Source of the DNA: Sympetrum striolatum
Taxonomy: Eukaryota > Arthropoda > Insecta > Odonata > Libellulidae
Direction: 5' to 3'
DNA length: 64,000 nt
Assembly (NCBI GenBank): GCA_947579665.1
Contig: CANPUZ010000050.1
Location: 124,001-188,000 of the forward strand
The notes below the pieces were generated by a model that was given only the letters and a program-made list of their open reading frames with translations, was not told where the DNA came from and did no database searches. Made by a program: the position numbers and the translations under genes. Shown one piece after another: positions 24,485 to 35,924 of this stretch; within the stretch, counting starts at the first letter, position 1, and the number at the start of each line of letters is the position of its first letter.

Positions 24485-24770
24485 TAACGAACGATAAATT
24501 TGCTTATTAAATGGTTAATAAACTTAGCATGTGATAACTTCTTTTCTTAAGTGAAAATTCCGCTTAGGAGATAATAAATCCGTTTCTCAAGCGATAACTT
24601 AGCTTAACACTAAGTAAATAATAATTCTAAAATCTGTAACTGATATTTTTAAGTGAAAGCTTTGCTAAGCAAATGATAACTCCGCTTAAAACATGACAAA
24701 ATGACAACTTCTCAGCTTAAGAGATAACTTCGCTTTTAAGTGAAAACTTCGCATAGCAAAGGATAGTAAT
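24485..24770. repeat. decayed GATAACTTCGCTTAAG satellite (locus 3)
   Basis: Loose tandem array of 18-20 bp units (GTGATAACTTCTTTTCTTA, GATAACTCCGCTTAAA, GATAACTTCGCTTTTAAG), related to the 20-bp satellite. It sits between the minus-strand block a copy and a tRNA-like pseudogene. Confidence 0.6.
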
Positions 24771-24870
24771 AACATCTCTAATGGAAACAAAAAGACCCCA
24801 ATTACATCCATTCAAAAAATTATTGCTCCTTACGAAGACACAAAACCATTCCCTAGCCAGGAAATTCCGA

Positions 24871-24945
24871 CTTGCCGGGGTTCGAACTCGAGACCTTTGC
24901 ATTTGAGTAGCTAGCGCGCTAACCACTCCGTCACCGCAGCCGGCA
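24871..24945 (-). pseudogene. tRNA-like sequence (degenerate)
   Basis: On the minus strand, TTGCCGG..CCGGCAA pairs as a 7-bp acceptor-like stem, an A-box-like GAGTGGTTAGCGCG follows and GAGTTCGAACCCC gives a B box and T-arm. The region that should form the anticodon arm (TAGCTACTCAAATGC) does not fold into a standard stem, so this is probably a tRNA pseudogene or SINE head and not a working tRNA. Confidence 0.5.
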
Positions 24946-24951
24946 ACTTAT

Positions 24952-25330
24952 TTAATTTGAGATTCCCTAAGAGCAGAAAACCGAATGTAATTTCCCGAAC
25001 ATTGAAATTCCTGCTCATGCAAGACAACTATTCGCCGGAAATATTTTCATCGCGATAGAATATCGATGAATCACATTAATAAGCGCAGACTTAGTAAGAA
25101 TCTTCATTACGCGCAAACTTTCTTTCTTGGAATTTCTTCCCTTGGAAGTGATATATTTCGCATTAATGTCTAACGAAACATCGGAAGTATCATCTCTTGG
25201 CATTTGAGATTCCCTTAGAACAGACAATTCTTCCGCGTCAGTAAAAATCTAATGATTTGAATTTCCGAATGTTGAAAATACGATACAAATTTAATTTGCC
25301 GAATGTTCAATCTCCTGCAAGCTCATTCGG
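24952..25330. repeat. old partial tandem duplication
   Basis: TTTGAGATTCCCT(A/T)AGA(G/A)CAGA occurs near 24957 and 25204; CCGAACATTGAAATTCCTGC near 24994 resembles CCGAATGTTCAATCTCCTGC near 25299. The order is conserved but the copies are very diverged. Confidence 0.45.
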
Positions 25331-25474
25331 AAAACATCGTTCACAGAAATATTCCGTGTCATGGTAGATTAGCAATAGATAGATTAAGTGCATTGCATCC
25401 AAATACACTATGCTTTGAACATATATCTGCACTTCAAAAGTTTAAACATAACGAACAAAGATTCAAATTCTTAC

Positions 25475-25600
25475 CGTTACTCCGGAAATGTACCACCACG
25501 ACCTTTCCCCCACGAAGTCTCACCGGCAACTGCAAATTTTGTCACAGAAAACCATTACAAAAGACAAGCTGCGTTCTGATTGGTGGAAATTTGTTTTCCC
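25475..25600 (-). promoter_or_regulatory. putative minus-strand promoter and first exon (relative of 28990-29183)
   Basis: On the minus strand AAATTTCCACCAATCAG (CCAAT-type box, about 25596-25577) matches AAATTTCGACCAATCAG at 29025-29041 on the plus strand with one difference. Downstream TTTGCAGTTGCCGGTGAGA aligns with TTTGTCAGTTCCTGTCGAGA, the initiator-like site of the plus copy. A good splice donor, AACG followed by GTAAGAATT, ends the putative first exon at 25475. No TATA box is seen. The open frames on the plus strand over 25303-25691 are taken as chance. Confidence 0.4.
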
Positions 25601-25834
25601 CCACCCCTGCCCCCGTCAACCGTTACATTTAAAATCACCAAAAATAATGAAAATAATTAAATATTCCCTTAAAATAATGGAATTTTGTTGAAATAAGTAA
25701 ATTTTTGAAAATAGAAATGATTTAAAAAATTAATTTTAACTTTAAGCGAATTCTATAATAATCTCGAAGTTAACGATGGCTGGTATTAAATGGGTTACGA
25801 TAAAGGCTACGAAAAGAATCGTATTGAGATAAGC

Positions 25835-25930
25835 ATCTTACGACCATACCTTCTAATTTAATTCTACAAAAGAAATGAAGCCTGCAAACGATAAAAGTGA
25901 ACTTTAATTTTAAAAAAATTCCCCCTAAAT
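25835..25930 (-). mobile_element. element A/A2 fragment
   Basis: ACGACCATACCTTCTAATTT, AATTCTACAAAAGAAATGAA and GCCTGCAAACGATAAAAGTG are the central landmarks of the family in reverse; both ends are missing. Confidence 0.6.
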
Positions 25931-28900
25931 CAACGTTTCAAGAGAGAGTAATCTTTAGGACGATCCGTGATACTACGACACACGTTTTTAAATAATCCCA
26001 CCTCTCTGTATCTGATTAACACACGAAGTAATAAATGTTTGATTGTGAAATTGATTCCTCTATTTCAATCGATAACACAGTACACGACTTTCAGTAGATA
26101 ATAGCCACATTCTGGAAGGAATACTAAAGAAATGACTGCTATGGTAACGGAAATCAAAATCCATGGCAACACCAGCGCGATGAACAAATACATCTCAAAA
26201 CTTTTCCAATCGATAGTTTAAACCGGTATATGCAACCCAATCTCACACTGTTGAAATAATACCACACTTTGTTAATGCACGACTTGTACTATGCATGTCA
26301 TTCGACAATTCTACCTCCCACGTCCCTCAATAACACGTTCATCGGAAGAAAGATCGATTTCGTAAAGGATTGCTCCAGTATAATTGTTACCTTCGAATAG
26401 AAGTAGATATTCCCAACCTTAGAAGCTGTACGGCATGTCATTCACTGGCACATGTTGCACAATCCAAGGAACCTGGTTCAATCTTCCAGCACAACTCTCA
26501 ATTCCACCTCGTGGTTGTTATAGCTACCACACCACTCACAAACACACGCAATAATTAAATATATTCATTACGAAACGTAATAAATTATACTTTTTAGTCG
26601 GCACAACCAGATTGGAGTCAATTATTCGTAGAAACAGAGTCAATTCTTCCACTCACCGTACTTCGCTTCGCTACTCGCGATTCTTCTGAAAATAAAAGAA
26701 GTCCAACGAAGCGTTTCCGAAGGTGACATCGTCATAACTAATGACCTCGTGATTTCGAAAGCTAAGTAAGAATTGCTGATTTTCAAGAGACGGAAACCTT
26801 TTTTTCCGACGTTTTCAGGTAGGAAATAGCTATGAATACAATTAGGCATTTCGCTGATATCGTACGTACTCCACCACTTAATCTTAACCGTTCTTCTTGA
26901 GCGAAAACATAATCCCAACTTCTCCTCTCCCCCTTGATTCTATGTTTCAAACTTTACAGCAAATACACTTTTATCAATCGTGAATTAAACACTTTGCTGC
27001 ATAGGAAAACGTTTACTAAACCAATCAGTAGTACATTATGTTACGTGTCAGCTGATCTTGGAGGCACGCCATGAAACCATGGTCGATCTTTATAATACTG
27101 GGTGGTTTAGTAAATGTTTTCCAATTTTGCTAGAAGATTTCACAGGAGCAGAATTTACACCACAAACCAACCTTATGTCATCCATCCAATTCGCTTCTCC
27201 CTTGCATGAAATGACGAAACTTAAAGTTGCTTCCGAAAATTCCAGAACGATCGGAACTCGATGTTCTTTCTTTCCACGTCTGACTGACGTAACTTCAAAT
27301 TCCTATGCATTGCGAAATGGTCTTATCTACAATCGAAAGAATTTTCAAAGTGCCTCAAAATTGCTCGTCTTTGTGAAGTTGATTTGTTTGAAAGAAGTCC
27401 TTTTCCTCTAGATTTCTGTATTTTACATGTGTTTCGTTAGAGTATACGTACGGGAAACATACATGAAGAAAGTTTATCGACAGTTGAAGGCCTCAACTCG
27501 ACTCACAGCAATGTCGTAAATCAAGTGTCGAAAAGTGTGTTGTTATAAATCTGTGATCGAAAAATTCCCAAGGAGATACTTCTGATAATTCATTGATTTC
27601 GTGCTGCAGTTCACAGTAATTTGGAATCCTTCGATCTAGTTACAATATTAAAATGCAGGATTCTACTGTAAGTACAATGACATGGTGCATTGATTTGAAT
27701 CTAAATGCATGTGAATATGAAATTTCACCTCGTGGTTAAGCAAAGAGTGGTTCTACTTGGCTCTCTGATATCAGAATTCACAGTGCAAATACATTCGTAT
27801 TCTAGATTATTTAGTATTTACAATCATAACTAGATCGATAGTACTTACATAAGAAAGATGTTTCATTGTTCAATCGATCAAAAAATAATTTGAATTTCGA
27901 TGCAGAAACCTAAAGGTGCTAACTGTTCTACTCTATTTATCTAATCTTGTTGCTCTATTGAATTTGTTAGCCCTTTATCTTGTGAGTAAAGTCATTGAGT
28001 AGAGCGGAGGTTCTTTGGGATATCTTTTGCTCGTTTCAATCATTTTCAATCATTACGAAACTCCTTCGGAAGGAATCGTAGCATGCGTAGTTGATGAGCA
28101 AGAGAAAAGGTATCATAATGAGGGGATGTTGAAAGTAAAGCATAATCTTTTTTTAGAAAATGCATATCTTTTCGTCTTACTTAATCCTTTCCATTTGAAC
28201 AATAGCAGACACAGTCACCAAACTCAATTACTTAAGCTGTTGCATGTACTTGATAACTTTCAGAAGTGATTAGTATTATGTAATTCCAAAAAGATTCCTA
28301 ATAGTCGTATGAATTTGCAGGTCTCGGAAATTTCAATATGTTTTTGGGAAATTTATTGCACAGGATATTTCCCTATCAATCTAAATCCAACAGGGTGCAA
28401 AGTATAACAGATAGATTACGATATTGAGAAGTCTTCAGCATGAAAGACTTCAGATAAGATGCTCCTTCTATGAGCTTTAAATGCGACCCCTCTGATGTTT
28501 GGTAATCGGAAATTCTTCGCAGTTGGGCTAAGTCTTTGGTGGAAGGCTTATTTATTCAGAGTCTTTTACATTGAGTAGGAAATTTGAAGGTCACTAATCT
28601 CGCGAATTCTTAGCTGATTCTCTTCTCTGCTGGATGTCTTTATCGGTCTACAATTGATATCCCCTACACCGTTATCCATTCTTTTCCCTTACGATGACGT
28701 CTTTTATAGGTGAATTCTTTCATCACTATATCTATGTCGAAAATATTGATACATTAAACATACATCTTTGTAAAAATGTAGATTCAATAGGTTTTTTGTG
28801 AATATATATTTAACATCCAATCTTAAAAGATTTCGCTATAGATTTCTCTTCGAGTTCGCGAAATATATGGGTGATTTTCGACGAAAATGTTTTTGCAAAA

Positions 28901-28980
28901 AAATTTAAAAAATATTTTAAAAATGATACTTTTTGAAATTCGTCTAAATATAATGGTAGGCAATGGTAACAGTAGTGGAA
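25931..28980. other. central spacer between the divergent blocks
   Basis: A 117-codon plus frame (27058-27411) and a 92-codon minus frame (26640-26918) are open but show no domain, signal peptide or family motif I recognise, and their codon content does not separate them from chance. A 119-bp inverted repeat at 27004-27122 is listed separately. No transposon remnants are obvious, which contrasts with the flanks. Confidence 0.35.
27004..27122. repeat. 119-bp inverted-repeat segment
   Basis: GGAAAACGTTTACTAAACCA at 27004-27023 is the reverse complement, with one mismatch, of 27103-27122; a 79-bp spacer separates them. It may be a small miniature inverted-repeat insertion or a foldback. No clear target duplication was seen. 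Confidence 0.6.
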
Positions 28981-28989
28981 AATTTCCAA

Positions 28990-29183
28990 GGCGGTTGGTG
29001 GGGTGGGCCAGATTGACAGACGGTTAAATTTCGACCAATCAGGTGACGGCAATTTCGATCATCGGTTGCGCAGACGGTTTTTTTGTCAGTTCCTGTCGAG
29101 ATTTCTTCCGGTGAGGAAGTGCTGCCACACCGATTTGTGGAAAGACCGTTGGAGATTTGAATTTGCCAACGCGATCCAAGTTC
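28990..29183 (+). promoter_or_regulatory. putative plus-strand promoter and first exon
   Basis: A locally GC-richer, CpG-containing segment in AT-rich surroundings. It has a CCAAT-type box (GACCAATCAGG, about 29033), an initiator-like TCAGTT at 29086-29091 that fits the arthropod TCAGT consensus, and a donor-like GTGAGT at 29184-29189, giving a possible first exon of about 29088-29183. The box, initiator region and spacing are shared with the reverse-strand copy at 25475-25600. No TATA box is visible. The in-frame open stretch here begins with GTG, so it gives no evidence for a protein start. Confidence 0.4.
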
Positions 29184-29268
29184 GTGAGTGTTTTTCAATG
29201 TACCGATTTTTTTATATTCACATAATCTAATAGCAATAATTAATATTCGACATTGTTTATATTTTTAG

Positions 29269-29331
29269 GAAGAGGCCAGCATTCATTTTTCAACATCCAT
29301 CGCCAACTTTACCCAAGATTTTCAGTGAATG
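29269..29331 (+). other. putative 63-bp second exon
   Basis: Acceptor-like TTTATATTTTTAG ends at 29268 and a strong donor, GAATG followed by GTAAGT, begins at 29332. The 85-bp intron this implies (29184-29268) is a normal size for an insect. Two of its frames are open. One of them joins in frame to the open frame of 31354-31468, but no upstream ATG can be tied to it, so coding status is undecided. Confidence 0.4.
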
Positions 29332-29729
29332 GTAAGTTACCCAAGATACCTAATTAGATTTTGTCGTCTCTTTATATAGTCTTTGATATAATTGCTGTAG
29401 CAGCAAAAGAAGGAATTCAAGTGTCGTTGATGGGTGTTATCGGTAGTCGACGTTCCAGATTCTAAGATTAGGACTTAAAAACCTGTCCCTCAAAGTAATT
29501 TCTCTTAATTTTCACATTAAAATAGATCCACACGAAAAGGGTAGATTGGGCTGGTCATAGCAAATATATGTGGGCCATTATGTCGACGAAAATAAGACGT
29601 ATAGTCGGCAAATGTTATTAGTATAACCGACAAAGCCTTTTTGTTGAAAGATATTGCTTGTAACTGGATACTAGGCGATTGCAAAGCTACATCCAGAGAG
29701 TAAGCTATAAATTATCTATCTATGCACTA

Positions 29730-30480
29730 AACATTCGTTGTTGGAGCCGTAAATATCTTTTTAACTTCTAAACAGTTCCAATTCTGTTCTCCCGCGAGCA
29801 TCAGTTCCATCGAAAGTTAATATTTGTAAACAATACAAACGTAACGGGAGAAAATTTGGAACGCGGCTGTTAATGAATAAGAGGTTTAAGATTTTGTTTC
29901 AAAACCTTTCGAGTTGAATACGAGAAGTCACCAATGATAACAGACATCTGGAATTCTAATTACATTACGCCTCATAGATTCATCAATGCTCTAGTAGAGT
30001 GATCGTTCATTATATCACTTATAAGAGAACTTCTTCATTAATACGTATGTATTTACTAAGCATATTCCCATCGTAAGTGCCTCGTTATTTTTATTGTATA
30101 GCAAATTCTACAACTCAACCAATTGATTTAAATAACAGAAATTCGGTGCGAAACTGAAGGTCACGAAACAGCTGTTTGTTTTGAGGGAACGAGGCACTTT
30201 CTTTTACCCATGCGCGAAAGCATTTTTCTCTTCGCCTTGACCCTCTTTATCAGAACTACTCTTGCTTTCAAAACATCTCTATTTCAAAACATTTACATTT
30301 TTCGAATCGTCGACTCAAATATCAAACTTTGATTTGCCGACTTTTAGAATAAATCTTCGAAGTAATTCAGTCGTTGATTATGTTTGAGCGGATGGTTAGG
30401 AATTCAGAAAGAGTTATTTTTTATATCAGTCATCAGTCCTTATTATTTTGAATTACTACTTAGGATTCAACTTTACTTTC
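29730..30480 (+). repeat. cluster block a/b, plus-strand copy
   Basis: Block a (29730-30010) and block b (30138-30420) are the collinear inverted relatives of 24430-23750. Block b recurs in the same orientation at 35925-36240 (GAAACTGAAGGTCACG, CTTGCTTTCAAAACATCTC, GTAATTCAGTCGTTGAT in both). Together they show one duplicated region present in both orientations. Confidence 0.75.
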
Positions 30481-30507
30481 ACTACCTTTATAAATACTCA
30501 TGCATTG

Positions 30508-31080
30508 TCAAGCCGGGCTCCCGTACTTCAGTATTGATCTGATCATCGTATTGAATAATAGAATTTCACGCTTTTAAATTTAAATTTATTTACCGAGAAT
30601 ATTCATAATCCATACATGGATATTTTATTAGAAATGTTTATGGAATTAAGACTCCGCTGATTTACTGTCCAATTCAGAAAGTGTGACAATAATCGTTAGA
30701 AATTTGAATCCTTACCGTTCCACAGTAGTCTTCAGTTCTTCTCAAGTCTACGGAATAAATGTTAAGTTCAGTATCCCTCTGACCAAAATAACTTTCATTT
30801 CTTACCGAAATCATTTGTAAATTTAATATTGAGTGATACTTTTTTCAGGAATATTATTCAACTTTGAAGAATCGGAATTGAGAGCAACATTTAGTCAATC
30901 ATTCGTTACCTTTCGTCACAAACGATTTGATTCACCAATTGATACTCCTTATATTAGTAACCAGATTTTTAAAATCTTTAACGGAAATGTGTTTGCAAAA
31001 CAACGGATTTCCTCATTTGGAAAAATATTAGTTTTGTTTTACATACAGATTCACAAATCTTAAGTAAAATGCTTAATTAT
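30508..31080 (+). repeat. cluster block c/d/e, copy 1
   Basis: TGTCAAGCCGGGCTCCCGTA at 30510 matches TGTCAAGCCGGGATCGCGTA at 32636. Next comes ACTCCGCTGATTTACTGTCC..AGAAAGTGTGAC (a relative of the exon-like block at 35502), then CTTCTCAAGTCTACGGAATA, and TTTCTTACCGAAATCATTTG, each with a counterpart in copies 2 and 3. Confidence 0.75.
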
Positions 31081-31110
31081 TATGACTTGAACAGTGTTAT
31101 ACAAGAAGTG

Positions 31111-31292
31111 AAAAATAGTGACGTTGGTAGGACTCGAACCCAAGCACACCATTTTCCAGGATGTAGCTCTGTAGATTATTGGATAAGATACCAGTATTTT
31201 AGTGGTTAGAATGACGGTAATATTGAGCTATTAGATTACCTGTCCGGAATGTGAAAGACCCGGGTTCAATTCCCAGTCAAGTCACTATTTTT
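31111..31292 (+). repeat. tRNA-like foldback, copy 1
   Basis: Opens AAAAATAGTGACGTTGG..GGACTCGAACCC and closes GGGTTCAATTCCCAGTCAAG..TCACTATTTTT, which is the inverted counterpart. Between the arms lies an A-box-like TTTTAGTGGTTAGAATGACGG, a local duplication and ATTACCTGTCCGGAA. Both arms carry the T-arm/B-box of a tRNA-like sequence in opposite directions. It ends 61 bp before the acceptor of the next exon-like block. Confidence 0.7.
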
Positions 31293-31353
31293 CTCCTTTT
31301 ATAAACACCTTTATTGTTATTCGATGCATTATTAATTTGGATTTGTCTTTAAG

Positions 31354-31468
31354 GATCAATGGAGAGCTGCTATCGATTCACATATCGATAATGCCCAGGT
31401 GTGATTTGACTACGCAGAGCAAAACATCACCGGAGATCCGCATGGAGACGTCGGAGTCCAAAATTAAG
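31354..31468 (+). other. putative exon g, copy 1
   Basis: Preceded by GGATTTGTCTTTAAG and followed by GTAATGAG. It contains GAGCTGCTATCGATTCACAT, TGCCCAGGTGTGATTTGAC and GGAGACGTCGGAGTCC. One frame is open over the whole 115 bp and stays open when joined after 29269-29331 or before 37527, which would give a short protein of no known family. Related blocks are at 33770-33879 and 37152-37300. An internal CAG|GTGTGA could act as an alternative donor. Confidence 0.45.
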
Positions 31469-31921
31469 GTAATGAGAATTTTTAATTATTCCGAATCGCT
31501 GTATTTCACCTTCAAGCCTTTTTAAACATAGAAATAAAGAAGTACGTCTATTCTACGATCTCAATCTTAAAAATTTATTTGGGTTCATATTAGTATAACG
31601 TCGTCGTCGTCCTCAATATCGCTCCCTCCAAGGGATACTATGTTGGTGGTGCCTGGTTCATATAAAAATTTATCCACATATATGGCTCCAAACATAAAAA
31701 AATAAATGACTTTCATACTTGAAAACATTTTGGTTCAAATAGATAAATTATGGTTCAAGAAGGGTTTGAACCGGCTCCCGATAAGGTACACGTCAAAAAA
31801 AAAACAGCAGACTGTATGCCGTCTTAAATTTTGGGCGTTATTGAATTTCCAGCCCCTAGGCTTCGAATTCAACTTTTCAATTTCTGCATCTTTCTTAATT
31901 AAAAAAGTGCTTTTGCATATT

Positions 31922-31991
31922 GGCTCCCACCGGGAATTGAACCCGGGACCGCTTTCACCAAACGCGCTGTCCACAAGACTATCCGGGAGCC
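31922..31991 (-). pseudogene. tRNA-like sequence (Thr-type anticodon position, degenerate)
   Basis: The minus strand folds as GCTCCCG/TGGGAGC (acceptor, one G-U pair) and CCGGG TTCAATT CCCGG (perfect T-arm). The anticodon arm would be CGCGT TTGGTGA AAGCG with one mismatch, placing GGT at the anticodon. The D-arm is poor. A relative with 6 extra bases in the anticodon region is at 41737-41812, and both follow an AAGTGCTT word, so these are probably SINE heads. Confidence 0.5.
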
Positions 31992-32635
31992 TTGACACGT
32001 TGATATTTTTCCTGAAGGGGTCATTCAATATTGGTGAAAAATAAAAGGCGCGAATTAAAATTAATTACGGTCAGACTATTTAAAATATATACTTAATGTA
32101 CTTTGGAATTAAAAGTGATCGTTTGAAATAATTAGATCTGTCATACCCTGAAATAATCTAATCCATTTTAAAATGCAAACAATAAAGAGATAATGAGATA
32201 AATCGGACGCGGCGTCGCGCGGACATTTTGAATTTAATATGTACGATAATAATTGGTTGATATCAGAGGATAAAAATTATAAAAGGTTTGAAAATGAATA
32301 AATCAAAAATTAACAACAAATAAGTAAAAAAATGAGATATACGCGTAGTTGCTTATTCCTAGGTTAAAATAAGAGTTACAAGCTTAGAGCCATACTTGGG
32401 CTTTTATATTCAGGGTAGCAATCCCTTGGGGAGTCCCACATATTTCAGAAGGTCCTTGAGGAAGACGATCATTAAAATTTCCAACAGCTTCTTTTAACAC
32501 TGTTTCGATTGGCAAGACTTTGTGTCCCCAATAAATGTCCTTCATATAGGTTATTTTCGGAACTCTTAAGATGTTTTTGATAGTCCTTCACTCGAACGCA
32601 ATTCATTTGTTTTCTATGGTGGGAGAACAGTATTG

Positions 32636-33200
32636 TCAAGCCGGGATCGCGTACGTCAGTATTGATCTGATCATCCTATTGAATAAAAAAATTGTACGTT
32701 ACTGAATTTAAATTTAAGGAAATATTTATAATCCAGATAAAATATTGGATTTTAAGAAGTGTTTATGGAACTATTACTTCGCTGATTTAACGTCCCAGTT
32801 CAGAAAGTGAGACATTAATCGTTGAGAAGTTTGAATCTTTATCGTTTCGCAGTAGCTTTCTGGTTACCTTAATATCATTCTATCTATTCTATATCTATTC
32901 TATTATATCCCTTATAGTTTGGTGTTGCAAATTGTCAGCAGCCGGGGTGCTTAAGGATAGAAGAGGGGTGGATTGATGAGGGGGAAGAAGATTAGTGACC
33001 AGTTTCCAGGGTGATCTTGCGAGAGGATTGGTAAACAATGAATACATTTTTTATCCATTTCTAAGATAGTTTCTCTCGTGATTTTCGAACTTCTTTAAGT
33101 TCACGGAATTAATGTTAAGTTCAGTATCTATCTAACCAGAATAACATTCGTTTCTTACCGGAGTCATTTGTAGTTTTAAAGTTGAGTTATATTTTTTCAT
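32636..33200 (+). repeat. cluster block c/d, copy 2
   Basis: Copy of 30508-30845, 2.1 kb downstream: ATTGATCTGATCATCCTATTGAAT, CTTCGCTGATTTAACGTCCC..AGAAAGTGAGAC, AAGTTCACGGAATTAATGTTAAGTTCAG and TTTCTTACCGGAGTCATTTG. It contains about 200 bp of extra sequence at 32860-33060 (including a CTATTCTATATCTATTC run and GGGGTGCTTAAGGATAG) that copy 1 lacks. Confidence 0.75.
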
Positions 33201-33574
33201 GATTATTATTCAAATTTGAAGAATTGCTATTGAGAGCAACATTTATGCAATCATTCATAACCTTTTTTCAGAAATGAATCTCTTATTATCGGAAGAAATT
33301 GTAGCGAAACATTTATTCTATTTTTAAGGATTAAATTTCTGAATTAATTCTCCGATTGGTACTTCATATAAAGTTAACAAGATTTTTTAAATCTTTAACG
33401 GAAATGTGTTTTCAAAACGACGGATTTCCTCATTTGGAAAATTATTATTTTTGTTATACATACAGATTCATATCTCTTAAGGAAAAAACTTATTATTTTT
33501 AGACATACGATGGTAATGAAGTTTTACTTAGCAGAGGAAAGCGTGTGACTTAAAAAATGTGGTTCAAGAAGGAA

Positions 33575-33703
33575 AAAATAGTGACCTGGCTGGGACTCGA
33601 ACCTAGGTCTCCTTACCAGTAAGCGGCTCGGAAGTTTAGTGGTCAGAATACCCGTCCGGAAAGTGAGAGACCAGGGTTCGATTCCCAGTCAAGTCACTAT
33701 TTT
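33575..33703 (+). repeat. tRNA-like foldback, copy 2
   Basis: Arms AAAATAGTGACCTGGCTGGGACTCGAACC (left) and the opposing GGTTCGATTCCCAGTCAAGTCACTATTTT (right) are inverted counterparts. The core GTTTAGTGGTCAGAATACCCGTCC resembles the D-arm to anticodon region of an Asp/Glu-type tRNA, and the right arm supplies a T-arm; the left part lacks a matching acceptor strand. It ends 66 bp before the next exon-like block. Confidence 0.7.
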
Positions 33704-33769
33704 GCACTTCTCGTAAACACCTTTATAGATATCCGATGCATTATTAATTTGAAGTTTTTTGTCTTTAAG

Positions 33770-33879
33770 GATTAATGGAGAGCTGCAATTGAATCACATA
33801 TCGATACTGCCCAGGTGTGATGTGACTGCACAGAGAGGAGGGCAGCACCGGAGACGTCGCGACAGAGTTCAAATTTAGG
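33770..33879 (+). other. putative exon g, copy 2
   Basis: Aligns with 31354-31468 from its first base (GATTAATGGAGAGCTGCAAT.., CACATATCGATACTGCCCAG, GTGTGATGTGAC). It is preceded by TTTTGTCTTTAAG and followed by GTAATG, as in copy 1. The frame that is open in copy 1 stays open until a stop at the 3' junction. It is 5 bp shorter than copy 1. Confidence 0.45.
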
Positions 33880-34249
33880 GTAATGATATCTTTTTATTGC
33901 CCCGAATTAGACTTAATTACTCCTGTACTTCATCTTTCAGACTTTTGAAACACAGAAATATTGAATTACGTCTATTCAACGATCTCAATCTTAAAAATGT
34001 ACTTGGTTCTAGTTAGTATAATGTTCCACTCGTACGTAATTGCGGTAATTATCAACCACTTGTTCGGAGTGTAATTTTAAACACTCCAGTGAATTACAAC
34101 TTCAAAGACGACGGAATTAACTTAAGTTACAAGAAATGTAATATTAATATATTTACCAAAAATATAATTAATCCAGACAATTTATTGGATCTTTCAATAG
34201 AAATTTTCATTTAAATCTTAAAACTCAGACAATACACGAATGAGAGTTG

Positions 34250-34520
34250 AGTTCAACAATCGCTTTTGTTGTTAGGGAATTGTTTAGGCCCACGAAATTA
34301 TACAAACGTTCCTTCATTTTTATCTGAATTCTAGCCTTTTCGGTCTGAAAACGATACTCTACGACCGATATAAGAATTTATGTTCAATTTCATTTCTTTT
34401 CGTGTTCATCTCGACTTCGTACGACCAGTATTTCTGATTTAATTTCGCGAAAGAAAAAAATGTCTGCAATCAATCAAAGCGAACTCTACGTGCACTTCTC
34501 GTGTGCACAAACCTTTTTGG
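34250..34520 (-). mobile_element. element A2 copy
   Basis: Reverse landmarks GAGTTCAACAATCGCTTTTG, GTTAGGGAATTGTTTAGGC, TTTATGTTCAATTTCATTTC, TTTTCGTGTTCATCTCGAC and GAACTCTACGTGCACTTCTC; the tRNA-like head is lost. Confidence 0.7.
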
Positions 34521-35490
34521 TTTGGCAGGTCCTTATATTAAGTTTCTTGCAAACAATTTTTGTAATGCATCATATTTAGCTCATATCTGAACCATAGGTG
34601 CAACGTAACTTGTCACAATATTTGTGAACTTTTACAGTCTGTTTACGATCTACTCTTTCGTATTCAATCCATAATATTTAATTATTTTTCAATAGTATTC
34701 TTTTCTTTTTAAGCGATAAAATCAGAGGAATAATTTGTAACAAAATAAGAATACCACGTTAAAAAATTCCATTTAATCATGTGTTATCATCACGTAAGCC
34801 GATTTCATGTAATGATATTAATAATGTATACGACGCCTAATTTATTATATTTAACTAAATGCTTTTTCCTTTCAAAGGAGTCCAAATTTGAGTGGGTTAT
34901 CTTGAATTTTCAAGATTTCAATTTTTGACATAAATTTCTAATTTTCGCTCTATTTTTCGGAAGCGTTTTGAAAAATTGGAAAATGTTTACACATTTGGTG
35001 AAATATCGTTGCAATCTTTAAAACAAGTTAAAATTTGACTAGGTTTTCCCAAGCTTTGAGTATTTTTAGTCGAAAAACATTTAAATGTTTGAGCGAAATT
35101 TCGCGTTTTTGCTCTCTTTCATATATTTACTGATGAATTGGATAGTTTTTATCAAATTTGGTTTAATCTCGTCGAGATCTATAATACGAGAACAACTTTG
35201 ATTACGTTATTCGAACTTTGTGTACTCTTAAGAGAAACAAAAAACGTAAATTTTCTACTGAAATATCGCATGTTTCACCCTTTTTTCCGTAAGCATTTTG
35301 ATAAATAGATAAATCCTGTAATATTTCGATGGATCTTTTCAATAGCTTTACAACCGGATTCAGGGAAGTTTTGCCGATATAATGATTTTAATACTGTATC
35401 GGTAATTGAATTTCTATTAACGTTTTGACTTTTAATTTATAATAATATAATGAGAACTCTTAAGGACTATTCCTAGTAATACAGCATCTC
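34521..35490. other. AT-rich stretch with TTGACTAGG-type repeat text
   Basis: From about 34860 to 35330, text such as TTTGACTAGGTTTTCCC, CGAAATTTCGCG and GAAATATCGCATG repeats loosely, as at 11400-11760 and 63720-64000. No coding signal. Confidence 0.35.
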
Positions 35491-35501
35491 TTTATTTTCA
35501 G

Positions 35502-35633
35502 GTATCCGATACTTGGAAGGATCCTCGTCTGATAAATACTCCGCTGGTTTTTCTCACCGATTTGGAAAGTGAAACTCCGTGGCAAGTGAAAGTCACGACC
35601 AAGGTCACGAGACAGCTGATTATCTAATAGTTG
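35502..35633 (+). other. putative exon d (relative of 22456-22577)
   Basis: The acceptor tract TTTATTTTCAG ends at 35501 and GTAAACAAGG gives a weak donor at 35634. The frame from the first base is open for about 42 codons, then ends in two consecutive stops just before the donor. Decayed relatives of its centre occur at about 30640-30695, 32760-32820 and 36405-36440, so this exon-like text belongs to the repeated unit of the cluster. Confidence 0.45.
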
Positions 35634-35924
35634 GTAAACAAGGATAAGGCGTGAGTTGATTTTTATATTGATGTTTTTGAAAATTCGAATGGAAAAATGT
35701 TATTGATAATCTCCCATTCCAATGCTCAACCCTGAATTAGTCCCGTAAAAAATATACGTAATTTGTCTCAGGGGGAAAATGACCACATAAGTCTCTGAAT
35801 TTTTAAGACCTCTTTCAAAGGTAAATCATTGGATTTAATATATCGTAGTTCATGAATGGTTATTTAAAAAATATATGTATCGATATTTTTCCTGTTAAGA
35901 ATGGAACTGAAGAACTGGAATTCG

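Noticed and set aside
24871..24945. Functional tRNA gene
   Set aside because: Acceptor and T-arm are good but the anticodon region does not form a stem, and similar degenerate tRNA-like pieces are common here.
26640..27411. 92- and 117-codon open frames as genes
   Set aside because: No recognisable motif, no splice or promoter context that favours them, and lengths expected by chance in a window this size.
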